A stretch of DNA of 11,956 nt, taken from assembly GCA_023255285.1 (NCBI GenBank), contig JALRIY010000060.1, positions 1 to 11,956 on the forward strand, in the 5' to 3' direction. Below the pieces are notes generated by a model. It was not told the DNA's origin and did not search any database. It saw nothing but the letters and a program-made list of their open reading frames with translations. How positions within the stretch are numbered: position 1 is the stretch's first letter; each line of letters begins with the position of its first letter. This DNA comes from Algoriphagus sp. (GTDB lineage Bacteria; Bacteroidota; Bacteroidia; Cytophagales; Cyclobacteriaceae). This document shows positions 1-6,977 of this stretch, piece by piece. The position numbers and the translations under genes were made by a program.

Positions 1-932
1 AGGGCTAGTCCACAAGTAGCAATGGAAGGTACCCAGTAATGCTTCGGTTGTTCCATTCCTTCTTTTTCAGTGAATTCAGTGATAGGGGTTCCATCGTAGT
101 TAATCCCATAAGTGATTACAGGCCATCCATAATTTTTTCCTTTCTCAATCAGGTTCAATTCGTCTCCTCCCATCGGCCCGTGTTCAACTTCCCAAATTCG
201 GTCGTTTTCGGAATCGTAAATTAGCCCCTGTGGGTTTCTGTTGCCATAGGTCCAAATGGAACTTTTATTTCCTAGGGAGTCTTGGAATGGGTTGTCTTCA
301 GGAATACTTCCATCGTCCTTGATCCGGTGGATTTTGCCGTGCGCATTGTTTAGATTTTGGGCATTCATCGGAATATTTCCTTTGTCACCATTGGAAAAAT
401 AAAGGTAACCAGCGTTATCAAAAATGATCCGGCTCCCAAAGTGACGCCCTCCCTTCCAAGATGGCCCTGCTACGATTAATTCTTCTTGTTCCACAGCGGT
501 AGTTCCCTCCAATTTGAATCTTAAGATGGTAGTAGCACCGGTACTGTCTTCAAAGTGTTTGGCATAGGAAATGTAAATCCAGCCATTTTCTGCATAGTTG
601 GGATGCACAGCAATATCCAAAAGCCCAGCTTGATTGACCTGGTGTACTGCAGGAAGACCCAAGATTTTTTCACCGGTAAATTTATCTTCGTTAAATACCA
701 AAATCTCTCCTTTTCGCTCGGTTACGAGAAGCCTTCCATCGGGAAGCCAGGTCATTCCCCAGGGATTTTCCAATTCGCTATGGAGGGTATCTACTTTGAT
801 AAGTAAGTTTTCTGTTTGGGTGGCAAATCTTTCGTCAATGACAAGAACTTCTTCTTTTGGGCCACAGGAAAACAAAAAGAAAGGGGCCGCCACAAGTGCG
901 ACCAGGGACAAATACTGCAAACGTTTGGTCAT
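1..932 (-). CDS. PQQ-dependent sugar dehydrogenase, lipoprotein (partial; C-terminus outside window)
   Basis: The minus strand is open from an ATG at 932 to the window edge, giving 310 residues. The protein belongs to the soluble glucose/sorbosone dehydrogenase family, six-bladed beta-propellers that oxidise aldose sugars with PQQ and calcium. Family segments read directly are NPWGMTWLPDG (56-66), AGLLDIAVHP (102-111), GRHFGSRIIF (162-171), YGNRNPQGL (229-237) and EHGPMGGDELNLIEKG (250-265). By comparison with Acinetobacter soluble glucose dehydrogenase, H164 should be the catalytic base and R232 a PQQ contact. Residues 1-23 form a lipoprotein signal ending LFSC (20-23); the cysteine is followed by GPKEE, an acidic stretch resembling the Bacteroidota surface-export signal, so an outer-membrane or surface location is likely. 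The real sugar substrate cannot be read. It is divergent from the oxidoreductase at 1392, and no PQQ synthesis genes are in view. The usual family length suggests about 60-100 residues are missing. Confidence 0.93.
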   Translation of the reverse strand, partial: MTKRLQYLSLVALVAAPFFLFSCGPKEEVLVIDERFATQTENLLIKVDTLHSELENPWGMTWLPDGRLLVTERKGEILVFNEDKFTGEKILGLPAVHQVNQAGLLDIAVHPNYAENGWIYISYAKHFEDSTGATTILRFKLEGTTAVEQEELIVAGPSWKGGRHFGSRIIFDNAGYLYFSNGDKGNIPMNAQNLNNAHGKIHRIKDDGSIPEDNPFQDSLGNKSSIWTYGNRNPQGLIYDSENDRIWEVEHGPMGGDELNLIEKGKNYGWPVITYGINYDGTPITEFTEKEGMEQPKHYWVPSIATCGLA

Positions 933-952
933 AAGAGAATTAGGTTAGTTCA

Positions 953-960
953 CAAATGTA
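953..960 (-). promoter_or_regulatory. Candidate Bacteroidota -7 box for the PQQ dehydrogenase gene
   Basis: The minus strand reads TACATTTG, an exact match to the Bacteroidota -7 consensus TAnnTTTG. It lies 20 bases before the ATG at 932, which would give a leader of about 15 bases. No clean TTTG -33 box is seen at the expected 17-23 base distance; TTTA is nearby. This is a plausible but unproven promoter. Confidence 0.4.
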
Positions 961-1173
961 AAAATCTCTAGTTACTTCTCAGCATAAATGTGAGTAGTGG
1001 TTTGAATTATAGCCTTGAAAAAAATGATCCTTGTGTTTTCTGACTCTTGGTTTATCCTACTTGGTGACTCTTAAGTGGAAATAACCCACTTCTTCATTAT
1101 TGAATGAATGCTACCCTAGCGTGTAAAATTGGAGGAGCTTTTGTAAGGATGCTGCTGCTTTGCAAAATCCCCT

Positions 1174-1308
1174 TAAATTCCTGCTTTCTCGGCTAAAAAG
1201 AAATGCGGGTTGAAGTTCATTTTATTAAGCCATAGGCTTTGGCCTATTGTCGATTTCCTGCGGTAATTCAAACAGATTTTAAGCGGTAGTTGAAATTGCG
1301 GATGATCA
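1174..1308 (+). repeat. Dispersed intergenic element, copy 1
   Basis: It matches, in inverted orientation, the element at about 11493-11640. Conserved blocks are 1207-1230 against the reverse complement of 11578-11601 (22 of 24 identical, core TTGAAGTTCATTTTA) and 1294-1308 against the reverse complement of 11493-11507 (14 of 15, AATTGCGGATGATCA). A weaker upstream match is at about 1174-1190 (TCCTGCTTTCTC against TCCGCTTTGTC), and both copies carry CTTTGG after the first block. Inside, 1232-1247 can fold as ATAGGC-TTTG-GCCTAT. TGAAGTTCA is itself a dyad (TGAA-N-TTCA). The outer left boundary is approximate. Confidence 0.65.
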
Positions 1309-1391
1309 ACTAATTTTAAGTAAAAAAGTAGGAATTACTGTGTCTAGCAGTTCGATTTTGCTAACTTTTACCATCTAATCCCTAACTACGT

Positions 1392-2498
1392 ATGTCTACA
1401 CGCCGTCATTTTCTTCACCAAGCAGGTCTTACTACACTTGCACTTAGTCTTCCATTTGCCAACAGTCTTGCACAGGAATCTAGTCAAAAAGATCAAAGAG
1501 TATTACGCGTAGCTCTCATGGGGCTTGGAAGCTATGCTACCCGTGTGGCTGAGGCAATGAAAACATGTACAAAAGCCAAATTAGTAGGAGTGATTAGCGG
1601 CACCCCATCCAAAATTGAATTGTGGCAGCAGAAATATGGGATACCTCCTCAGAATTGCTATACCTACGATACAGTAGCGGAAATCAAGAATAATAAGGAC
1701 ATCGATGCAGTTTATGTGATTACCCCAAATGCCTTGCACAAGGAGCACACAATTGCCGTAGCGAAAGCGGGTAAACATGTCATTTGTGAAAAACCTATGG
1801 CTATTTCATCTCAAGAAGGGAAGGAAATGATAGCTGCCTGTAAAACTGCTGGCGTACGGCTCTTGATAGGCTACCGTATGCACTTTGAGGCGAACACCCT
1901 CGATGTCGTTAAGCGGCAGCGGGCAGGGGAGTTTGGCAAAACTTTATTTTTTCAAGGATTGAGTGGTTTTGTGATAGGTAACCCTTCTCAATGGAGGCTG
2001 AACAAAGCACTTTCTGGAGGAGGGGCCATGATGGATATTGGCATCTATTCTATCAATGGGGCTCGGTACCTGCTTGGAGAAGAACCCATCTGGGTGACTG
2101 CTCAAGAGTCTAAAACAGACCCTGTCAAATTTGGAGAGGGTATAGACGAGACCATCACTTTTCAGATGGGCTTCCCTTCTGGTGCTACTGCCTCCTGCTT
2201 ATCTACCTATTCACTCAATTATTTGGATAAATTTTTCCTAAGTGGAACGAAAGGTTTTGCAGAAATGCAGCCTTCTACAGGTTATGGGCCCATAAAGGCC
2301 TGGACCCATTCAGGTCCATTACAGCACCCACATGTCACCCACCAAACCACCCAAATGGATGAGATGGCTGCACTTATTTTCGACGATAAACAACCCCTAT
2401 TACCTGTAGATGGTGAGGAAGGACTTAAGGATTTGTACCTAGTGGAGGCCATCTATCAAGCGGTCAAATCTGGTCAAAAGGTATCCCTCCCAAGATAA
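1392..2498 (+). CDS. Tat-exported Gfo/Idh/MocA family oxidoreductase, glucose-fructose oxidoreductase-like
   Basis: This 368-residue protein has an N-terminal dinucleotide-binding Rossmann domain and a C-terminal alpha/beta substrate domain, the layout of NAD(P)-dependent sugar oxidoreductases. Residues 1-27 are a twin-arginine signal: TRRHFL (3-8), a hydrophobic stretch, and a probable cleavage site after SLA (25-27). The protein should therefore be exported folded with its nucleotide already bound. The nucleotide loop is GLGSYA (44-49). CEKPM (132-136) carries the family lysine K134. MDIGIY (214-219) places D215 and Y219 with the same spacing as the catalytic Asp/Tyr of Zymomonas glucose-fructose oxidoreductase, where many relatives have His; the flanking GGGAMMDIGIYSINGARYLL is also close to that enzyme. 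Substrate is not readable from sequence. A start at 1392 is fixed by the signal peptide. It may form a sugar-oxidation pair with the divergent PQQ dehydrogenase (inference). Confidence 0.9.
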   Translation: MSTRRHFLHQAGLTTLALSLPFANSLAQESSQKDQRVLRVALMGLGSYATRVAEAMKTCTKAKLVGVISGTPSKIELWQQKYGIPPQNCYTYDTVAEIKNNKDIDAVYVITPNALHKEHTIAVAKAGKHVICEKPMAISSQEGKEMIAACKTAGVRLLIGYRMHFEANTLDVVKRQRAGEFGKTLFFQGLSGFVIGNPSQWRLNKALSGGGAMMDIGIYSINGARYLLGEEPIWVTAQESKTDPVKFGEGIDETITFQMGFPSGATASCLSTYSLNYLDKFFLSGTKGFAEMQPSTGYGPIKAWTHSGPLQHPHVTHQTTQMDEMAALIFDDKQPLLPVDGEEGLKDLYLVEAIYQAVKSGQKVSLPR

Positions 2499-2667
2499 AA
2501 GTATGATTAGAGGCGCTGGATGCTTCTCTTTGCTCAGTGGTGGGTTACCTGACGCATCATCTTGCCTACTAAAAGTTTAATGGATCCCAATGAATTAAAT
2601 GACTTTCTTATGTCTTTCGAATCTGGTAAAAAATAGGAGATTCTAACTTTTAAAATGGTAAGAGATA

Positions 2668-2702
2668 GCTAGGTTATGGGTAACTGAGCGTTTTCTATTT
2701 TT
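2668..2702 (+). terminator. Possible terminator between the convergent genes
   Basis: The stretch 2668-2689 can fold as a hairpin: GGTTA pairs with TAACT around TGGG, and after one mismatch GCT pairs with AGC. A T-rich run, GTTTTCTATTTTT, follows at 2690-2702. It would stop plus-strand transcription from the Gfo-type gene, but it lies 170 bases after that stop codon and reaches into the 3' end of the phosphatase gene, so the call is weak. Confidence 0.35.
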
Positions 2703-3186
2703 CAAATAGGTGTGGATGCTCTTCTTTTAAATGACTTAAAAATCCATCTAAGGCTTCATCTAGGATCTGATATACTTCTTCAAACTCTTTTTCTCCACCA
2801 TAATAAGGGTCTGGTACAGGAAGTCCTGTCCCTCCAGGTGCAAAATTTCGCATTAGGTGGACATTTGTGTTTTGATAAGGGGTTTTCTCTTTGAGTTGAT
2901 TTAAGTTTTTCAGATTTTGCTCATCCATCGCAACGATGTAATTAAACTCCCGAAAATCTGTTCGATGCACCTGTCTCCCGCGGTGTTGAATAGTGACCTT
3001 ATTTTTCGTAGCACAGCGAATAGTTCGTTCATCTGGGAGTTCCCCAATATGAAAGTCAGAGGTTCCAGCACTATCTGATTTGATTTTTTTATCCAATCCC
3101 AAGCTTTTAATTTTGGCATTAAATATTCCTTCTGCCAAAGGAGAACGGCAGATATTACCCAAACAAACGAACAAAACTTGAATCAT
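2695..3186 (-). CDS. Low-molecular-weight protein tyrosine phosphatase
   Basis: This 163-residue cytoplasmic enzyme begins MIQVLFVCLGNICRSP. The phosphate-binding loop C-x5-R-S is complete: C8 is the nucleophile, R14 binds phosphate and S15 follows. The general acid is in PVPDPYYG (123-130), with D126. The length matches the family (about 150-165 residues). It would hydrolyse phosphotyrosine or a related phosphate ester. Bacterial members often act on tyrosine kinases for capsule or exopolysaccharide, but no such kinase is in view, so the target is unknown. The related ArsC-type arsenate reductases are less likely because the DPYYGG tail is that of true phosphatases. It is monocistronic here: divergent from waaA with a 170-base gap and convergent with the Gfo-type gene. 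No clear promoter was found in that gap. Confidence 0.93.
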   Translation of the reverse strand: MIQVLFVCLGNICRSPLAEGIFNAKIKSLGLDKKIKSDSAGTSDFHIGELPDERTIRCATKNKVTIQHRGRQVHRTDFREFNYIVAMDEQNLKNLNQLKEKTPYQNTNVHLMRNFAPGGTGLPVPDPYYGGEKEFEEVYQILDEALDGFLSHLKEEHPHLFEK

Positions 3187-3356
3187 TTCAATTGCTTACC
3201 TGTCCGCCCAAACTTTTAAGGATTAGCGTACTATTTAGAGGGTGATGGGTCGTAAAGGTTTGACTAATAGGATGTAAAAAAAACAAGCTCAGGGTATTCA
3301 TGCAAGCAAAAACGAAAAAAAATATAGATGTCTGAGGGAATGCCTACTTTTGAGGG

Positions 3357-4604
3357 ATGAATGTACTCTATTACCTAGTGATGGAAATGGTAGGCGGGTT
3401 GCTGCCCCTCGTAGGTGTCTTTGTGCCAAAAATCAGGTTCTTTTTAGATCAACGAAAAAATTTAATTTCTCCGCTTACAAACTTTCGTGCCACTCATGCT
3501 GGACCTTTGACCTGGTTTCATGTAGCCTCTCTTGGGGAATATGAGCAAGCTAAACCAGTAATTGCTGCCCTGAAGATGAGCGAACCAGAAACCTGGATAG
3601 TGGTTAGTTTTTTTAGTGCTTCTGGCTATGCACCTGTAAGCAAAAAACCGCAGGCAGGAGTGGATTGGATTACATACCTTCCACTAGATCGAAAGAAGAT
3701 GGCAGAGCGATTTGTGGAGGTATTACAGCCTAGCCGAAGTATTTTTGTAAAGTACGACTTGTGGTTCCATCACTTACAAGCATTAAAAAATAATGCAATT
3801 CCTACTTACCTTATTGCAGCATCTTTCAGACCTGAACAAGCATATTTTTCGTGGTATGGTGGGTTTTTTCGAAAGATGCTAGTCAATATGGACTGGATTT
3901 TTACTCAGAATGAAGTGAGCGTTCAGCTCTTGGCGCGTATAACTTGCACCCAAGTGAGTTTTACGGGTGATACGCGTTTTGATCGTGTGGCAGCAACTGC
4001 TTCCCAACCCCTAGACTTTCCTAAACTAAAAAATTGGATTCAAGGACGTACCGCTATAGTCATCGGATCTGCCTGGGAAGAAGATATGGATCTACTTATT
4101 CCTTTGATCCAATCCAAACCAGAATGGCTTTGGATCATTGCGCCGCATGCCATTGATCCTGTGGCAATAGAACGCTGGTCTGCTAGACTTGCTGCTCCCA
4201 CACAAAAATATTCTAACTGGAGAGAAGAAAAATCTCATCGAATCTTATTTATTGACAACATTGGCATGCTGTCTTCACTCTACCAATTTGCTCATATGGC
4301 ATATGTAGGTGGAGGCTTTGGTAAAGGGCTACACAATATTTTGGAGCCCTTGGGTTTTGGTATTCCCGTAATTTTTGGTAAGCCTCAGCAAGCATCCAAA
4401 TTTCCAGAAGCAGAACAGAGTCAGGTAGCTGGATGTGGGTTTGCAGTAAAGAATACAAATGAACTTCGTGCCGTAGTTACCCGTCTTGATCAGCCGGAAT
4501 TTTACACCCAATCCGTAGCTGCAGCTCATCAATGGGTAAAATCGAACTTGGGAGCTGCTGCACGAATTGTTGAACAACTAACTGCCTCAACGCAAACAAA
4601 ATGA
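3357..4604 (+). CDS. waaA: 3-deoxy-D-manno-octulosonic acid (Kdo) transferase
   Basis: This 415-residue GT30 glycosyltransferase moves Kdo from CMP-Kdo to the lipid A precursor at the cytoplasmic face of the inner membrane. Residues 1-30 are hydrophobic with basic residues after them, fitting the family's N-terminal membrane anchor. The catalytic-base motif HVASLGEYEQAKP (55-67) has E61 in the expected place. Further landmarks are FVKYDLWFHHL, the Bacteroidota counterpart of the family motif around the second domain entry, FTGDTRFDRV, AYVGGGFGKGLHNILEPLGF, and PVIFG just after it. The length is normal. The start at 3357 keeps the N-terminal anchor intact; GAGGG touches the ATG directly and is too close to act as a ribosome site. 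The stop codon overlaps the rsgA start (ATGA), suggesting translational coupling. Confidence 0.95.
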   Translation: MNVLYYLVMEMVGGLLPLVGVFVPKIRFFLDQRKNLISPLTNFRATHAGPLTWFHVASLGEYEQAKPVIAALKMSEPETWIVVSFFSASGYAPVSKKPQAGVDWITYLPLDRKKMAERFVEVLQPSRSIFVKYDLWFHHLQALKNNAIPTYLIAASFRPEQAYFSWYGGFFRKMLVNMDWIFTQNEVSVQLLARITCTQVSFTGDTRFDRVAATASQPLDFPKLKNWIQGRTAIVIGSAWEEDMDLLIPLIQSKPEWLWIIAPHAIDPVAIERWSARLAAPTQKYSNWREEKSHRILFIDNIGMLSSLYQFAHMAYVGGGFGKGLHNILEPLGFGIPVIFGKPQQASKFPEAEQSQVAGCGFAVKNTNELRAVVTRLDQPEFYTQSVAAAHQWVKSNLGAAARIVEQLTASTQTK

Positions 4605-5524
4605 AAGGGAGAGTCATCAAATCTACAGGGAGTTGGTACCTAGTTCATACGGAGCAAGGGATACTTTCTGCGCGGTTAAAAGGAAAATTTAAACAAGATG
4701 AACTCAAATTGACCAATCCAATTGCTGTAGGGGATTGGGTAATTTTGGAAAAAGAAGTAGGACAGGAGTCTGCGGTGATTGATGAAATTTTGCAGCGGGA
4801 CAATTATGTGATTCGAAAATCAACACGAAAACAACATTTTTCGCACATTATTGCCAGCAATATCGACCAAGCTATTTTGGTGATCACGATGAAGAAGCCA
4901 AGAACCTCCTTAGGCTTTATAGATCGTTTTTTAGTCGCTACCGAGAGCTATGGAATACCCACCCTGCTACTTGTCAATAAGATGGACCAACTTGATGGTG
5001 TGGAAGAGCAAGATTGGCTTCAAGATATTCATGAGATTTACGAGCCTCTTGGATATCCTGTACTAGAGGTTTCTGCCTTGGTGGACAAAAATCTTGATAC
5101 CAAGCTGTTTCCCCATATTCAAGGTAAATCAAGTCTTATTTCTGGGCATTCTGGTGTGGGAAAAAGTACCTTATTGAATGCTCTTTTACCTAATGCAAGG
5201 CAGGATACTAAAGAAATATCAGGTTACAGTGCCAAAGGAGTGCATACTACTACATTTGCAGAATTATTTTTCTTGCCAGGTGAAGGAGACTTAATTGATA
5301 CACCAGGAATAAAGGAATTTGGGATTTTGGATGTGGAAGAGGAGGAATTGTCTCATTTTTTCCCAGAAATGCGGCAGTTCTTAGGGCAGTGTAAATACAA
5401 CAATTGTACGCATGTAAATGAGCCTGGGTGTACGGTGCTTCAAAAATTGGAGGAGGGCTACATTCATCCCTATCGGTACCAGAGTTACTTAAATATACTC
5501 CACCAAGAGGATAGCTATCGATAA
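4601..5524 (+). CDS. rsgA: Ribosome small-subunit-dependent GTPase RsgA
   Basis: This 307-residue circularly permuted GTPase matures the 30S subunit. An N-terminal OB fold (about 1-70) contacts rRNA. The GTPase motifs then appear in permuted order: G4 NKMD (126-129), the SAL motif (148-150, G5), G1/P-loop GHSGVGKST (182-190) and G3 DTPG (233-236), with KGVHTTTF (202-209) as the switch I segment. The C-terminal zinc knuckle has C264, C269, H271 and C277 (C-x4-C-x-H-x5-C). All key residues are present and the length is typical. The ATG overlaps the waaA stop by 4 bases, so the two are probably co-translated. A candidate promoter lies just after its stop, so the next genes may be transcribed separately. 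Confidence 0.97.
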   Translation: MKGRVIKSTGSWYLVHTEQGILSARLKGKFKQDELKLTNPIAVGDWVILEKEVGQESAVIDEILQRDNYVIRKSTRKQHFSHIIASNIDQAILVITMKKPRTSLGFIDRFLVATESYGIPTLLLVNKMDQLDGVEEQDWLQDIHEIYEPLGYPVLEVSALVDKNLDTKLFPHIQGKSSLISGHSGVGKSTLLNALLPNARQDTKEISGYSAKGVHTTTFAELFFLPGEGDLIDTPGIKEFGILDVEEEELSHFFPEMRQFLGQCKYNNCTHVNEPGCTVLQKLEEGYIHPYRYQSYLNILHQEDSYR

Positions 5525-5529
5525 AGTGT

Positions 5530-5560
5530 TTTGAAACTAGGGTAAATTGGTCTAATTTTC
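5530..5560 (+). promoter_or_regulatory. Candidate promoter for the phosphoribosyltransferase-panB pair
   Basis: TTTG (5530-5533), 19 bases of spacer and TAATTTTC (5553-5560) match the Bacteroidota promoter pattern TTTG-N19-TAnnTTTG with one mismatch in the last base. The expected start of transcription, about 5565-5567, gives a leader of about 14 bases before the ATG at 5580. It sits in the only gap (55 bases) on the plus strand between rsgA and the next gene. Confidence 0.42.
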
Positions 5561-5579
5561 ATTCTTAAAATATCAATCC

Positions 5580-6074
5580 ATGAGTGAGGTACTGAACCAC
5601 AAGCAAGTAGGGCAAAAGATCACCCGAATGGCTTTTGAAATCTATGAGCGAAATCTCCATGCTACAGGAGGGATGGTGGTCGCAGGGATTACTGGAATGG
5701 GCACCATCTTGGGGCATTTGATTGCTACAGAACTACGGAAGATTTCTCCCCTTCAGGTAGAGGAAGTGGAAGTTATTTTGGATAAGCAGGCGGTTTCTAC
5801 TTCCGAGGTAAAGCTTTCTGATGACATTCCTTTAAAAGGGAAAACAATTCTACTAGTTGACGATGTACTCAATACGGGCAAAACCCTCGTATATGCGCTC
5901 AAACCTTTTTTGGTCCATGAGGTTGAAAAAATGGAAATTGCCGTGCTAGTCAATCGAAGCCATGGTCTTTTTCCAGTGAAACCAGATTACACAGGATTTG
6001 AATTGGCAACCACCTTCAACGAACACATTCGCGTTGATTTTTCGGACAATTCCTACGCCGTTCACCTACACTAA
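5580..6074 (+). CDS. PyrR-like phosphoribosyltransferase, divergent
   Basis: This 164-residue type I phosphoribosyltransferase has a complete PRPP-binding motif, ILLVDDVLNTGKT (90-102), with the D94-D95 pair. The closest match I recognise is PyrR, the pyr attenuation protein/uracil phosphoribosyltransferase: ITRMAFEIYERN (14-25) and AVLVNRSHGLFPVKPDYTG (121-139) follow PyrR almost column by column. It is shorter than PyrR (about 180) and differs at positions important there. The pyrophosphate-loop GIKTRG is GITGMG (36-41), the TLYRDD segment reads VILDKQ (65-70), and PyrR H22, R141 and R146 correspond to F19, G129 and K134. RNA-binding attenuation is therefore doubtful, and so is the substrate base. 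It ends 6 bases before panB, so co-transcription is likely. No pyr gene is nearby. Calling it pyrR would overstate the evidence. Confidence 0.88.
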   Translation: MSEVLNHKQVGQKITRMAFEIYERNLHATGGMVVAGITGMGTILGHLIATELRKISPLQVEEVEVILDKQAVSTSEVKLSDDIPLKGKTILLVDDVLNTGKTLVYALKPFLVHEVEKMEIAVLVNRSHGLFPVKPDYTGFELATTFNEHIRVDFSDNSYAVHLH

Positions 6075-6080
6075 GTTACC

Positions 6081-6902
6081 ATGTCCCTTCATTCTTCTGC
6101 TTCAGTAAAGCGCATCACAACTCATACGCTTCAAGAGATGAAGCTTCGCGGCGAAAAAATCTCCATGCTTACAGCCTACGATTTTTCGATGGCAAAAATC
6201 GTAGATGAGGCAGGGATGGATATTCTTTTGGTAGGGGATTCGGCATCAAATGTCATGGCAGGCCATGAAACTACCCTACCAATCACCTTGGATCAGATGA
6301 TCTACCATGCATCGGCTGTGGTACGGGCAGTAAAAAGAGCTTTTGTCGTGGTGGATATCCCTTTTGGAAGCTACCAAGGCAACAGTTCGGAGGCTCTTCG
6401 CTCGGCTATCCGAATTATGAAGGAATCTGGAGCACATGCAGTTAAAGTAGAGGGAGGTGCAGAAATTAAGGAATCCGTCTTACGGATATTGAGTGCAGGG
6501 GTGCCAGTGATGGGACATTTGGGCTTGACACCACAGTCTATTTACAAGTTTGGTACCTACACAGTTCGAGCTCGAGAGGAGGAGGAAGCTGAAAAATTAA
6601 TCGATGATGCCAAACTACTAGAGGCCTGCGGGTGTTTTGCTCTTGTTTTGGAAAAAATTCCTGCTGCTTTAGGCAAGCGCGTGGCGGAAGCCCTTGCCAT
6701 ACCGGTAATTGGGATTGGTGCCGGCGGGGATGTGGATGGACAAGTGCTCGTCATGCACGACCTTTTGGGAATCACTCAAGAGTTTAAGCCTCGATTCTTA
6801 CGGCGCTATGCTGATCTTCAAAAAACCATGACCCTAGCTTTTCAAAATTACATTGCGGATGTGAAATCGAAGGATTTCCCGAACTCTTCTGAGAGCTATT
6901 GA
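6081..6902 (+). CDS. panB: 3-methyl-2-oxobutanoate hydroxymethyltransferase (ketopantoate synthase)
   Basis: This 273-residue cytoplasmic enzyme transfers a hydroxymethyl group from 5,10-methylene-tetrahydrofolate to 2-oxoisovalerate, the first committed step to pantothenate and CoA. It forms a (beta/alpha)8 barrel with magnesium. Metal and catalytic residues read in place are D53 in LLVGDS (49-54), D92 in VVVDIPFGSY (89-98), E124 in VKVEGG (121-126) and E191 in LVLEKIP (188-194). These correspond to D45, D84, E114 and E181 of the E. coli enzyme. GHLGLTPQSIYKFGTY and PVIGIGAGGDVDGQVLVMHD are further family signatures. Length is normal. The first 10 residues look unstructured, and the start at 6081 has no Shine-Dalgarno sequence. 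It follows the PyrR-like gene by 6 bases. The usual partner panC is absent from the window. Confidence 0.97.
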   Translation: MSLHSSASVKRITTHTLQEMKLRGEKISMLTAYDFSMAKIVDEAGMDILLVGDSASNVMAGHETTLPITLDQMIYHASAVVRAVKRAFVVVDIPFGSYQGNSSEALRSAIRIMKESGAHAVKVEGGAEIKESVLRILSAGVPVMGHLGLTPQSIYKFGTYTVRAREEEEAEKLIDDAKLLEACGCFALVLEKIPAALGKRVAEALAIPVIGIGAGGDVDGQVLVMHDLLGITQEFKPRFLRRYADLQKTMTLAFQNYIADVKSKDFPNSSESY

Positions 6903-6977
6903 TTTTTTCGCTTCTATCCTAATCTGGATTTGGTATTCGAACCGACACGATCTGTTTTAGTTCCTGTTTATTTCTCT

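Larger units (their letters stand above)
933..1391. other. 459-base divergent intergenic region
   Basis: This non-coding stretch lies between the PQQ dehydrogenase (minus) and the Gfo/Idh/MocA gene (plus). No convincing ORF or tRNA is seen. It holds the -7 box at 953-960 and repeat copy 1 at about 1174-1308. The final 83 bases before the ATG at 1392 are A/T-rich and contain TAACTTTT (1362-1369), a 5-of-6 match to the -7 consensus without a good -33 partner. No Shine-Dalgarno sequence precedes 1392. Confidence 0.7.

Noticed and set aside
2507..2531. AGAGGC...GCTTCTCT hairpin just after the Gfo-type gene
   Set aside because: Needs a 2-base bulge and lacks a T-run, so it does not qualify as a terminator.
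2503..2580. 25-codon ORF after the Gfo-type gene
   Set aside because: Very short, no recognisable sequence, no ribosome site or promoter; expected by chance in a convergent gap.
3345..3352. TACTTTTG, an exact TAnnTTTG box just before waaA
   Set aside because: It lies only 4 bases before the ATG and would place the transcript start inside the start codon; there is no TTTG at the proper distance upstream, and the N-terminal anchor supports the start at 3357.
6939..6963. GAAC...GTTC with inner ACA...TGT as a bidirectional terminator between panB and the GH57 gene
   Set aside because: Stems are 3-4 bp with large internal loops and no proper T-run on either side.
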